Assembly (NCBI GenBank): GCA_023409975.1
Contig: JAEYQO010000043.1
Coordinates: 1 to 45,686, forward strand
Direction: 5' to 3'
From: Bacteroidota bacterium
GTDB lineage: Bacteria; Bacteroidota; Bacteroidia; Chitinophagales; Chitinophagaceae
Length of the DNA stretch: 45,686 nucleotides
The notes under the pieces: generated by a model
Databases searched by the model: none
What the model was told of the DNA's origin: nothing
The model's input: only the letters and a program-made list of their open reading frames with translations
Shown: positions 32,851 to 41,166 of the stretch, piece after piece
How the letters are laid out: every line of letters begins with the position of its first letter
Position numbering within the stretch: position 1 is the first letter of the stretch
Translations under genes and position numbers: made by a program

Positions 32851-35631
32851 TTATTGGACTGTGAACTTATATCGGTAATTTCTGGAACCTGAAGAGATTA
32901 TCAACAGGTATTGTCCGCTGGCCAACATCGGCAATTGAATCGTATGCCGGGGCCGCTCTGGATTGATGGCTGGCAGTGACATAATTTCCCTGCCCGCCGC
33001 ATCAAGTATGGTAAAGGTCCAGACTTCCCCGGCTAATGAGGAGGTATTCAGAAGTAGCTTGCCATCAATAATCGGATTGGGATAGATTGTAACCGGATCA
33101 TCTCCGCCACCTTTTCGTGTGTAATTGACGATCCTGCTATAGGCTTTCGCACCATCCTTCATTTGTACCCTGAGTCTGTAAAAACTTTCTCCATCCAAGG
33201 GGTTTCTATCAATCCAGGTATTTGAAAAAGGATCCTCAGTTTCCATCAGTTCAATAAAGTGAACACCGCCCTCACTTCGTTCCAATTGATAACCCGTCAC
33301 ATTCCCTGTTCCCTCATAGCCCCAGTTCAGTAACACCCCCTCGGGGTTTGCCACTGCCGCCAGGTGAATATTTGATGCTGTAAGGGGTGTCTGCGAGATA
33401 ATGAGGCTAAATCGTTCGCTACCATAACTACCCGGTTGATTCTGCAGTACATTGAAATTGTAACTATAATTTATATTCTGACCAATCGGTAAAAGCTGGT
33501 TGAGATAGGCGTCTCTCAGGTAAAGCAGCCAGGTTGCGGGAAACTCCAGCGCCTCTACTTTCAATTGATAAGAATGTATCGGATCCATCTGCCATACATT
33601 GAGGTAGATCGTATCCGTAACAAATGCATCGGGCCTCGCTTCAATGCTCAAATTCCTGGACTCCCTGAATATCGAAAGGTTTTCATCAGAATTGGACAGT
33701 TTAAAGGCGTCCTCAAATCCCACCGCTTCCAGATACGAACTCCTGTATTTAACTAATGCTGCGTCAGCCGTAATAGTATCGTCAATTGTCAACGTGATGT
33801 CTAACCTTGGTAAAACACTTGTTGTTTTAAAGATCGAGGTACTGGTCACCGATTTATTTGATTCCCTGAATGAAAGCGTAGGATCAGCACTGGTAGTCTG
33901 AACGAAAAATGCCTGCCCCGACTGAATATGCCTGCTCACTTCGCTTGTGCCTCCGTTGTTCTGCTCCAGGTCCACATCATACACAACATAACGCCCCCGG
34001 TTGTTTATGCCATTGGTCTGTGCATCCCAGGCCCAGTAGAAATTTGGATTTAAACCAGATGTACTGGCACCCGGCGCATTATTATCAAATACGGATAAGA
34101 TGTCCACAGGAGACGCATACGGGTTACCTACTAACGTAAATCCACCTGTATCGCTATCCAAAGCAGGCAAAAACGGATGACTTGCCACAGCATTTCCTCC
34201 GGCAAAAACGACGTCTCCGGTAAGCACGGATCCTTTCGCCCTCAAAGTCGTTGCATTGTAAGACGTATTCGATACCGCCACTGGAATTGTCCGGTCACCT
34301 CTGATGAACGCTCTGTAACCTGTCCCTACCGTAAAAACATCGGCAGGCTGGTTGGTGCTCACTACTGGTGTCCAGCTGTTACTTCCCAACGCAACCTGAT
34401 ACGTGAAAACAGAATAATTATTCGCACCGGCATCTATGCCGTTTGTACTTCCCGATGGTCCCATAATATGCATCCCGTAACCACTGAGGTTTACCTGTCC
34501 TCCCTCCTGCCAGTTCTCGTATAGTGTTGTGGTCGAACTAACGGGTGCCGTTATAAATCTCCAGCTTCGCTTGGCGGGTATATACCGCTCTATGGTCACC
34601 TCACCCAAAATACTTCCTGAAGAAGGTCCTATACTTGCCGTACCACTACTATCAGAAAGCATCACAAGAGCCGCTCCCTGCTCTATTTCAAGAGTCCCAT
34701 CCACCCGTAGATCAGGTCCCTGCCTGTCAACAACGGTCAGCGTATCGCCGGCTCTGATAATTAAATTAGCACCAGATTCAACAAAAATGTTGTTCGAAGA
34801 TGCAGCTGAGTCTATTTCTATCATATTTCCGATTCCTATTGACACGGATTTAGCCTCAGCCCCCGGGTAGTCTGTAGCCGTAATCCAGAGGCTACTATCC
34901 GGAGAAGACTCCCAGACCAAAACATTGGCCCAGTTTCCGCTTCCCACAGAACGAAAATGATCTGTGGCTTGTGTCTTCAGCTCCACTTTCCCACTGAACG
35001 CAAGATCCGGAGCTGGCGAATTTCCAAAGTTGTAGATATAAAACAACCCATTTGAAGGGGTGGCCCCCCACAGCACAAACCGAAATGTTACCGGAACACC
35101 GGAGGGAATATCCTGCAGATCGTTAAAGGATGTCAGATTGATATTCCTTAAAAACCATCCGGAATTGAGCTGACCGGTAAAAAAGATCGTATCAGCAAAC
35201 TGGTAATTACCGTTTCCGATTTTATACTCCACCAGAATGTTGTTTACCGCATTACTATTCCTGCGATAGTGGAAAGGCTTTATCGAGTCGATGCTGATAG
35301 TATAGCCCGGATGGCCCTCAAAAGTGCAGGTGAAATAGGAACCCCCTACCCTCGCCTGTGCAGCATTAGCATACTCACCGCCACTGCCACCCCATCCACC
35401 AGTCGAATTGGGAAAAACCGGTAACGATGTCGTTATTCCAGGCCCCTTTACAAGCAGAGGTTGTATCAAACCATTGTCGTAACTTGTTGCCGGAAAATTT
35501 GCCGGACCATGATTCGTGACACCCTGCACATTCCAGGCGGCAAGTGTTGTCTGAGAAAAGGACTGAACGGAAAATAAAATTGAAACTACAAGAAGAATCA
35601 ACTGTCTGCTGACAGAAAAGTGATGATACAT
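32851..35631 (-). CDS. Large T9SS-exported surface protein, unknown function
   Basis: A 926-residue secreted protein. Signal peptide 1-26 (ends SFSQ). Residues about 27-225 resemble a jelly-roll or choice-of-anchor-type domain (TTLAAWNVQGVTNHG, ISIDSIKPFHYRRNSNAV); about 230-340 hold a short repeat-rich beta region (SASSNNIFVESGANLIIRAG); about 340-620 is the central part common in T9SS giants (EVTIERYIPAKRSWRFITAP, GFTLVGNPYASPVDI, AWDAQTNGINNRGRYVVYD); a fibronectin-III-like domain lies at about 755-840; the tail (YPNPIIDGKLLLNTSS to FTVQ) is a type IX sorting domain. No catalytic motif seen, so adhesin or scaffold is a guess. Confidence 0.85.
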   Translation of the reverse strand: MYHHFSVSRQLILLVVSILFSVQSFSQTTLAAWNVQGVTNHGPANFPATSYDNGLIQPLLVKGPGITTSLPVFPNSTGGWGGSGGEYANAAQARVGGSYFTCTFEGHPGYTISIDSIKPFHYRRNSNAVNNILVEYKIGNGNYQFADTIFFTGQLNSGWFLRNINLTSFNDLQDIPSGVPVTFRFVLWGATPSNGLFYIYNFGNSPAPDLAFSGKVELKTQATDHFRSVGSGNWANVLVWESSPDSSLWITATDYPGAEAKSVSIGIGNMIEIDSAASSNNIFVESGANLIIRAGDTLTVVDRQGPDLRVDGTLEIEQGAALVMLSDSSGTASIGPSSGSILGEVTIERYIPAKRSWRFITAPVSSTTTLYENWQEGGQVNLSGYGMHIMGPSGSTNGIDAGANNYSVFTYQVALGSNSWTPVVSTNQPADVFTVGTGYRAFIRGDRTIPVAVSNTSYNATTLRAKGSVLTGDVVFAGGNAVASHPFLPALDSDTGGFTLVGNPYASPVDILSVFDNNAPGASTSGLNPNFYWAWDAQTNGINNRGRYVVYDVDLEQNNGGTSEVSRHIQSGQAFFVQTTSADPTLSFRESNKSVTSTSIFKTTSVLPRLDITLTIDDTITADAALVKYRSSYLEAVGFEDAFKLSNSDENLSIFRESRNLSIEARPDAFVTDTIYLNVWQMDPIHSYQLKVEALEFPATWLLYLRDAYLNQLLPIGQNINYSYNFNVLQNQPGSYGSERFSLIISQTPLTASNIHLAAVANPEGVLLNWGYEGTGNVTGYQLERSEGGVHFIELMETEDPFSNTWIDRNPLDGESFYRLRVQMKDGAKAYSRIVNYTRKGGGDDPVTIYPNPIIDGKLLLNTSSLAGEVWTFTILDAAGREIMSLPAINPERPRHTIQLPMLASGQYLLIISSGSRNYRYKFTVQ

Positions 35632-35657
35632 GATAGGATAGGTTAGGTTACAGGCAA

Positions 35658-35688
35658 CAAAAATATCTATTCAATCCATAAATCCAAA
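35658..35688 (-). promoter_or_regulatory. Promoter of the T9SS protein / PIDGG operon
   Basis: On the minus strand TTTG (35685-35688), a 19-bp spacer and TATTTTTG (35658-35665), 26 nt before the ATG at 35631; a full match to the consensus. Confidence 0.8.
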
Positions 35689-35743
35689 TGTTGCGCCCTT
35701 TCTAATCAATTTTTCAGTCTTTCACATCCCTCCCAGCCATCAA

Positions 35744-35842
35744 TACTCCCTATATATTCCCTATAACCTCCCTATAACCTCCCTATAAGCTCCCTATGCC
35801 ATACGGGGTCCCCATATGGTTCCCTTGGTATCTAGTTGGATC
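35744..35842. repeat. 11-bp-periodic degenerate tandem tract (locus 3)
   Basis: Consecutive 11-bp units: TACTCCCTATA (35744-35754), TATTCCCTATA, ACCTCCCTATA, ACCTCCCTATA (identical neighbours, 35766-35787), AGCTCCCTATG, then diverged units CCATACGGGGT, CCCCATATGGT and TCCCTTGGTAT to about 35831. It lies in the 387-bp gap between the T9SS protein promoter and trhO. No coding frame fits. Same period as the tracts at 10-152 and 3054-3161 but a different sequence. The rest of the gap holds the promoter at 35658-35688 and the terminator at 35953-35982. Confidence 0.8.
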
Positions 35843-35943
35843 GCATCCTTTAATTCCTGGCACACACCCCAAGCTCCCGAAGGGGTTTCCAGTGTCATTT
35901 TTGATGGGCAATTATCCTAAGTGGAGCTAAGGCTCATTCATGG

Positions 35944-35984
35944 CTGCAAAACATACAGCCCCTGGAGTTCCAGGGGCTGTATCG
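35944..35984 (-). terminator. Terminator of trhO
   Basis: Perfect 14-base arms ATACAGCCCCTGGA (35953-35966) and TCCAGGGGCTGTAT (35969-35982) with only GT between; on the minus strand it is followed by GTTTTG. It lies just past the trhO stop codon. Confidence 0.75.
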
Positions 35985-36018
35985 TTGAACAAAAAATACT
36001 TAGCTAAAATCCTATGGA

Positions 36019-37089
36019 CTAGTGCGTCCCTTTTTTACTGAGTATGTTCCACTGGCTTCTGTGCTTCCTCAAAGGATGATCTTTCGACTTATTGAAGATC
36101 ATGGGGCCATTCTCACGTCTCGCCCGACGAAGCCGCTGCTCTTCCTTACTCAGATGTTTCTCTTCTACACATTCCTCACTGCAGCAGCCGGAATACTGCG
36201 CTGCACACGACTTACATTGAATGAACAGCAAATGACAGCCATCGTTAGCACAATTGGTATGATCGTCACAGACCGCCCCACACTGATGACAGCGGGCAAT
36301 GACGTCCTCTGTAATGCGCTCACCCAGCCTTTCATCGAACACGAAATTCTTCCCCTTAAATTTTAACTCCAGTCCCTGCTCTTTCGCCCTTCTGGCATAT
36401 TCGATAATTCCGCCCTCCAGGTGATAAACATTTCTGAAGCCATGATGCTTAAGATAGGCACTTGCCTTCTCACACCTGATGCCTCCAGTACAATACATCA
36501 CGATATTCTGATCTTTCTTGTCCTGCAACATCTCCACCGCCATCGGCAACTGATCACGAAAAGTGTCAGAAGGTACTTCGATAGCGTTCTGAAAATGCCC
36601 CACCTCATATTCGTAGTGGTTTCGCATGTCTACAATAACGGTTTCGGGCTGCTCAGCCAATGCATTAAATTCCGCAGCCTTCAGATACTGCCCGACCAAA
36701 CTCATATCGAAGTTGGGATCCTCGATTCCATCAGCCACGATCTTCGGACGCACTTTCATTCGCAGCACCCAGAATGATTTACCATCATCATCCACGGCAA
36801 TATTCAAACGAATACCATCCAGCAAAGGATCAGCCCGGTAAAGCGTTTCTTTGAATGATTCATAATTAGACTCTGGCACACTGATCTGCGCATTAATGCC
36901 CTCAGTAGCAATATAAATTCTACCAAATACCTTCAGATCATAGAACTTCCGATAAAGTTCATCGCGAAACTGCTGTGGATCGTCAATCCTGAAATACTTA
37001 TAAAAGGAAACTGTCTTGCGCGGTTCTGTCTCCGCAAGCATACGCGCTTTCAGCTCCTCATTGGAAATCCGGTTATGTAACACTGGCAT
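36019..37089 (-). CDS. trhO: tRNA uridine(34) hydroxylase, rhodanese-like
   Basis: TrhO (YceA) makes 5-hydroxyuridine at tRNA position 34 using O2. Start at 37089 (MPVLHNRISNEELKARML), which gives 356 residues; the frame from 37194 runs through the likely promoter. An N-terminal ferredoxin-like domain (FYKYFRIDDPQQFRDELY, GRIYIATEGINAQIS) precedes a rhodanese domain with the active-site loop MYCTGGIRCEKASAYL (Cys200 and Cys206). The C-terminus has a cysteine-rich cluster (CHQCGAVCDDHTNCANDGC, CKSCAAQYSGCC) of the zinc-ribbon-like type found in long TrhO forms. TATCTTTG on the minus strand (37129-37136) lies 39 nt upstream. Confidence 0.92.
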   Translation of the reverse strand: MPVLHNRISNEELKARMLAETEPRKTVSFYKYFRIDDPQQFRDELYRKFYDLKVFGRIYIATEGINAQISVPESNYESFKETLYRADPLLDGIRLNIAVDDDGKSFWVLRMKVRPKIVADGIEDPNFDMSLVGQYLKAAEFNALAEQPETVIVDMRNHYEYEVGHFQNAIEVPSDTFRDQLPMAVEMLQDKKDQNIVMYCTGGIRCEKASAYLKHHGFRNVYHLEGGIIEYARRAKEQGLELKFKGKNFVFDERLGERITEDVIARCHQCGAVCDDHTNCANDGCHLLFIQCKSCAAQYSGCCSEECVEEKHLSKEEQRLRRARRENGPMIFNKSKDHPLRKHRSQWNILSKKGTH

Positions 37090-37128
37090 GGTGTACTCCT
37101 TCTTCTTTGAGGTGAAAAATATTGGATG

Positions 37129-37136
37129 CAAAGATA
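37129..37136 (-). promoter_or_regulatory. Putative -7 element of trhO
   Basis: TATCTTTG on the minus strand, 39 nt before the ATG at 37089. It supports the shorter trhO start, since it would lie inside the longer frame. Confidence 0.55.
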
Positions 37137-37237
37137 CACTGTCACCTTCTAAACTATTGATGACCTTGATCATGAAGCTGCGCTGCACGAACACCTGAAA
37201 CCCCTCACCCGGCTCGTTTGGAAGCCTGGCTTATCGA

Positions 37238-37263
37238 ATTTTCCTATTTCAAAATAGGAAAAT
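37238..37263. promoter_or_regulatory. Operator-like perfect dyad before the peroxiredoxin gene
   Basis: Arms ATTTTCCTATTT (37238-37249) and AAATAGGAAAAT (37252-37263) are perfect 12-base inverted repeats separated by CA. The dyad lies between the divergent trhO and peroxiredoxin genes, 15 bp upstream of a possible -33 TTG (37279-37281) of the latter (-7 box GACCTTTG at 37302-37309). It is not placed to terminate either gene, so a binding site for a symmetric regulator is the simplest reading. Confidence 0.55.
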
Positions 37264-37341
37264 CAATGCTGTCCTTCCTTGGGGGACTGCCCTTTTGTGG
37301 CGACCTTTGCATCGAATTAGAAAACATTCAAACTATTAAGT

Positions 37342-37911
37342 ATGAACACAAATTTCGTTACAGTAGGAATGCAGTTTCCTGAGTTCAGCAAGAAGGCTGT
37401 TGTGTCTATTGAAAAGGACAAAGAATTTAAGACGATTGATAGCGCCTTCATTAAAGGAAAATGGGCAGTGATGTTCTGGTGGCCAAAAGATTTTACTTTT
37501 GTTTGTCCAACCGAAATCGCAGAATTCAACAAAAACTACAACAACTTTGTTGATCGCGACACACTCCTTCTGGGTGCTTCCACTGACAGCGAATATGTAC
37601 ACCTCGCATGGCGTAAAGATCACAACGACCTTCGCGACCTTAAATTCCCCATGATCGCAGATACTTCTAAAAGCCTGGCTGAAGCCCTCGGCATTTTGAA
37701 CGAAGGCGAGAAAGTTGCCTATCGCGCTACTTTCATCATCGATCCGGACGGTATCGTTCGCTGGGTAAATGTAAATGACCTGAGTGTTGGCCGTAATGTG
37801 GATGAAGTGCTTCGTGTGTTAGATGCACTCCAAACGGATGAACTTTGCCCATGCAACTGGAACAAAGGTGAGGAAACCCTCACAAAGAAATTGGCTGCTG
37901 AAACAGCTTAG
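37342..37911 (+). CDS. AhpC/TSA-type two-cysteine peroxiredoxin
   Basis: Reduces H2O2 and organic peroxides in the cytosol. The peroxidatic cysteine is Cys55 in PKDFTFVCPTEIAEF; the resolving cysteine is in ELCPCNW near the C-terminus (Cys169/Cys171). The Trp-rich FWWPKDF replaces the usual FYPxDF. Length of 189 residues fits AhpC. An AhpD-like gene follows 57 bp later, separated by a hairpin, so the pair likely forms a peroxidase with its own reductant partner. The dyad at 37238-37263 is its probable control site. Confidence 0.94.
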   Translation: MNTNFVTVGMQFPEFSKKAVVSIEKDKEFKTIDSAFIKGKWAVMFWWPKDFTFVCPTEIAEFNKNYNNFVDRDTLLLGASTDSEYVHLAWRKDHNDLRDLKFPMIADTSKSLAEALGILNEGEKVAYRATFIIDPDGIVRWVNVNDLSVGRNVDEVLRVLDALQTDELCPCNWNKGEETLTKKLAAETA

Positions 37912-37919
37912 TTGACCTG

Positions 37920-37947
37920 AAAATCCACCTCATCAGGTGGATTTTTT
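37920..37947 (+). terminator. Terminator/attenuator after the peroxiredoxin gene
   Basis: Perfect 10-base arms AAATCCACCT and AGGTGGATTT with loop CATC, followed by TTTCTT. It separates the two genes of the pair, so the second is either transcribed by read-through or from its own promoter. Confidence 0.88.
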
Positions 37948-37968
37948 CTTCACTTAAAACTTCATAAA

Positions 37969-38556
37969 ATGGAAACTGTTCAAAACGAAACAATTACCAA
38001 TTTTTTTAACGACCTCGGTATCGCACCGGATCATTATAGTCTTAGCTTGCAGAAGCTTGCAGCAGTAGATAGCCGTTTTTTACGTGACCTGAAACTCAAC
38101 GTAAATAATGTTCTTGGAAGCAGTAATCTTCAGAAAAAGGAAGCTTTTCTCCTGGCATTAGCCACGGCGATTAATGAAAAGACCCCTGTATTAATTGAAG
38201 CCTTTGAAGCGTTAGCTCGCAGGGAAGGTGCATCCGACGAAGAGATTGCAGAAACACATGCCTGCACCTCGGTCATGAATGTCAACAATGTATTCTACCG
38301 CTTCAGACATTACATGGCTGGCGTAGAATATTATGAAAAACAGCCGGCTGGTCTTAGGATGAATGTCATGATGAACCCGGTCCTGGGAAAGGAATTTTTC
38401 GAATTGATGAGTCTTGCCGTATCTGCACTCAATGGATGCGAACGGTGCGTCACTTCTCACGAAAGTTCCGTGCGTCACCACGGCGCGTCAGAACCCCGGA
38501 TTTATGATGCCATCCGCCTGACCGCTGTCATAAAAAGTTTGTGTGTGATTTTGTGA
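37969..38556 (+). CDS. AhpD-like alkylhydroperoxidase (carboxymuconolactone decarboxylase family)
   Basis: A 195-residue all-helical AhpD-type protein. The reactive CxxC pair is Cys157/Cys160 in NGCERCVTSHESSVRHHG, with His164 in the position of the family's proton-relay histidine. AhpD reduces AhpC through lipoyl-lysine of a 2-oxoacid dehydrogenase E2 in mycobacteria, and its position right after the peroxiredoxin gene suits such a role. The stand-alone E2 gene at 20023 could be a lipoyl donor, which is speculation. Confidence 0.92.
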   Translation: METVQNETITNFFNDLGIAPDHYSLSLQKLAAVDSRFLRDLKLNVNNVLGSSNLQKKEAFLLALATAINEKTPVLIEAFEALARREGASDEEIAETHACTSVMNVNNVFYRFRHYMAGVEYYEKQPAGLRMNVMMNPVLGKEFFELMSLAVSALNGCERCVTSHESSVRHHGASEPRIYDAIRLTAVIKSLCVIL

Positions 38557-38574
38557 GTGTAATAGTTGTTAATG

Positions 38575-38607
38575 AAGCTGCTCTTTTTTAGGGCAGCTTT
38601 TTTTATT
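38575..38607 (+). terminator. Terminator of the ahpD-like gene
   Basis: Arms AAGCTGC (38575-38581) and GCAGCTT (38593-38599), then a T run. It ends at the stop of the converging ABC gene. Confidence 0.85.
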
Positions 38608-40291
38608 TCATACGGGGCATTGACTCAATAAGTCGTGTGGTATAAGGGTGCTGAGGCGCTTCGAGAACCTGCCTGGCCTCCCCGGCTTCAACAATTTTTC
38701 CAGATTGCATCACGAGGACGCTGTCGCTTATATAATGCACTACAGATAGATCGTGCGAAATAAACAGGTAGGAAAGTGAAAACTCAGTTTGCAGTTCTTT
38801 CAGCAAGTTCAGGATCTGAGCTTGAACGCTAACGTCCAGGGCCGAAACGCTTTCATCACAAATGAGTATCTGAGGACGCGGTGCTAACGCTCTTGCTATG
38901 CCGACTCTTTGCCGCTGTCCTCCCGAAAACTGATGGGGATATCTCCTGTAGGCATCCTTCGGAAGGTGCACAAGATCTAAGAGCTTCTCCACCTCTTTTC
39001 GAATTTCATTTCTGGGAACGACCTTGTGAATACTAAGTGGCTCAGAAATAATATCCCCCACAGTCATTCTTGGATTTAGCGAAGAAAACGGATCCTGAAA
39101 GATCATCTGTATGTTTCTCCTGTATTCCCTCCATCCTTTCCGACTGAGTTTCGTCAGATCCATACCCTCATACCCCACCTGCCCCTCACTGACAGGCACC
39201 AACCCAATCAGGCTTCGCGACAGTGTACTTTTGCCACACCCACTCTCTCCTACCAAACCTAACACCTCACCCCTGTGCAAATCAAAACTCACTCCGTCAA
39301 CAGCCTTGTAAACTGCTCCTTCTCTGTTTAACAACCCTCCACTCGTAGTATACCAAACCCGAAGATCCTTGACACTTAGTAGTGCATCTTCCTTGCTGAC
39401 GTTCACCTTCGGTTGAAGCGGCAAATTCACAGCTGCACCTCGCGCTGCAAGAAAATCAGCCACAACCGGGAGCTGGCGCCCTTTTTTCTCCGGGGTTGGC
39501 TTACAGGCAATCAGCGCCCTGGTGTATGGAGCATCCGGTTGGTGCAGTACTTTTTTTGCGGTCCCCCTTTCGATCATCTCGCCTCTGAACATGACCAGAA
39601 CTTCATCAGATATTTCCGATGCCAAAGCCAGATCATGAGTTATAAAGATCATCGCAGTACCTGTCTCCCGCTGGAGTTCTTTCATCAATTCTACAACCTC
39701 CTGCTGAACAGTAACATCAAGTGCAGTAGTCGGCTCATCTGCTATCAACAAAACCGGATGGTTACACAACGCCATCGCAATCATGACACGCTGTTTCTGC
39801 CCCCCGGAAAGCTGATGTGGATACCGGCTAAATATTTCAAGGGAATTACTTAGTCGTACTCGTTCCAACCAGCTTAATGCCGCCACACGGGCTTCTGGGT
39901 ATCCTATCGCCTGATGTCTTTGAATAGCTTCCGTCAATTGCCTGCCTATCTTCATAACCGGATTCAGAGAGCTCATCGGCTCCTGAAATATCATCCCTAT
40001 GGATTTGCCTCGTATAGTTGCCCACTCTGACAAGTGGTTCAACTGATCAAGACGAACATTCTGCCCTGAATGAACGAGTGAAATCTGACCACTAAACTTC
40101 GCTGTTTTTGGCAGAAGCCCCATCAATGCCAATGCCGTCAATGACTTTCCGGAACCGCTTTCACCTACTATCGCTAATGTCTTCTGCTCCCGTATTGAAA
40201 AGCTCAATCCACGGACAGCTTCAAATTCTGTCTCACCATCAAAACGAATCTTGAGATCCTCAACGCGTAATATTTCCCGCTGATCTTCCAT
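38603..40291 (-). CDS. Fused two-domain peptide-type ABC transporter ATPase
   Basis: Two complete nucleotide-binding domains in one 562-residue chain, as in fused DppD-DppF/GsiA proteins of peptide, nickel or glutathione importers. First domain: Walker A GESGSGKS, signature LSGGQKQR, Walker B LLIADEPTTALD. Second: Walker A GESGCGKS, signature FSGGQRQR, Walker B ILICDESVSALD. Each half ends with the oligopeptide-type tail (PDAPYTRALIACKPTP; APQHPYTTRLIESMP). The start is ATG at 40291, overlapping the AMP nucleosidase stop as TGATG. No permease or binding-protein gene is in the window, so its partners are encoded elsewhere. Confidence 0.93.
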   Translation of the reverse strand: MEDQREILRVEDLKIRFDGETEFEAVRGLSFSIREQKTLAIVGESGSGKSLTALALMGLLPKTAKFSGQISLVHSGQNVRLDQLNHLSEWATIRGKSIGMIFQEPMSSLNPVMKIGRQLTEAIQRHQAIGYPEARVAALSWLERVRLSNSLEIFSRYPHQLSGGQKQRVMIAMALCNHPVLLIADEPTTALDVTVQQEVVELMKELQRETGTAMIFITHDLALASEISDEVLVMFRGEMIERGTAKKVLHQPDAPYTRALIACKPTPEKKGRQLPVVADFLAARGAAVNLPLQPKVNVSKEDALLSVKDLRVWYTTSGGLLNREGAVYKAVDGVSFDLHRGEVLGLVGESGCGKSTLSRSLIGLVPVSEGQVGYEGMDLTKLSRKGWREYRRNIQMIFQDPFSSLNPRMTVGDIISEPLSIHKVVPRNEIRKEVEKLLDLVHLPKDAYRRYPHQFSGGQRQRVGIARALAPRPQILICDESVSALDVSVQAQILNLLKELQTEFSLSYLFISHDLSVVHYISDSVLVMQSGKIVEAGEARQVLEAPQHPYTTRLIESMPRMK

Positions 40292-41061
40292 CAAAACTTC
40301 AGGTGTCGCACGGTTAACCCATCATTGATCAATTGCTTCAACGATTCAATTCCGATACGCAGGTGCTTATCCACAAATTTTTTCGTGACCGTAGCGTCGC
40401 CTTCCGCAGTTTTAACCCCTTCTGGAATCATCGGCTGATCAGACACTAATAATAATGCCCCTGTAGGGATCTTATTGGCAAACCCAACTGAAAATATGGT
40501 GGCGGTCTCCATGTCAATGGCCATTGCACGTACCCGTCTCAGGTAGCTCTTAAACTCATCATCATGTTCCCACACCCTTCTGTTGGTCGTATAAACGGTA
40601 CCTGTCCAGTAGTCAAAGGAATGATCGCGTATGGTGGTGGAAATGGCCTTCTGCAAGGCAAACGCAGGCAAAGCTGGCACTTCTGGCGGAAAATAATCGT
40701 TGCTGGTCCCCTCACCTCTTATCGCAGCAATAGGAAGTATCAGGTCGCCCACTTTATTTTTCTTCTTCAAACCTCCGCATTTCCCCAGGAAAAGTACAGC
40801 CTTAGGATCTATCGCAGCAAGTAGATCCATAGTTGTAGCAGCTGTCGGACTCCCCATTCCAAAATTAATGATCGTTATTCCCTCAGCAGTAGCCGTCTGC
40901 ATAGGTTTATCGAGTCCTTTCACCGGTACCCCATGCATTTCCGCAAAAAGTTTTACATAATTACTGAAATTGCAGAGTAACACATAGCTTCCAAAATCAT
41001 CAAGGTCCGTTCCCGTATATCTTGGAAGCCAGTTTGTTATTATTTCTTCCTTAGTCTTCAT
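40291..41061 (-). CDS. amn: AMP nucleosidase
   Basis: Cleaves AMP to adenine and ribose 5-phosphate. The 256-residue form is the short, single-domain Bacteroidota type. Family features: ITIINFGMGSPTAATTMDLL (phosphate/ribose loop), VLFLGKCGGLKKKNKVGDLILP, NDYFPPEVPALP, and the nucleoside-binding AIDMETATIFSVGF with the catalytic Asp region SDQPMIPEGVKT. It is translationally coupled to the ABC ATPase (TGATG overlap). A TAACTTTA string on the minus strand just upstream is a near match to the -7 element. Confidence 0.92.
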   Translation of the reverse strand: MKTKEEIITNWLPRYTGTDLDDFGSYVLLCNFSNYVKLFAEMHGVPVKGLDKPMQTATAEGITIINFGMGSPTAATTMDLLAAIDPKAVLFLGKCGGLKKKNKVGDLILPIAAIRGEGTSNDYFPPEVPALPAFALQKAISTTIRDHSFDYWTGTVYTTNRRVWEHDDEFKSYLRRVRAMAIDMETATIFSVGFANKIPTGALLLVSDQPMIPEGVKTAEGDATVTKKFVDKHLRIGIESLKQLINDGLTVRHLKF

Positions 41062-41166
41062 CAGTTTAAAGTTACTTCATTTGCGAAATCCATTTTGATG
41101 GCTAAATTGTCATACCACCCTTCACTAAATTCGCCTGGATACTCTTCCCGGCACTAAAAGATTTAA

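Noticed and set aside
40367..40375. Perfect DnaA box TTATCCACA
   Set aside because: A single copy inside the amn coding sequence, with no cluster and no AT-rich element. Chance occurrence is likely.
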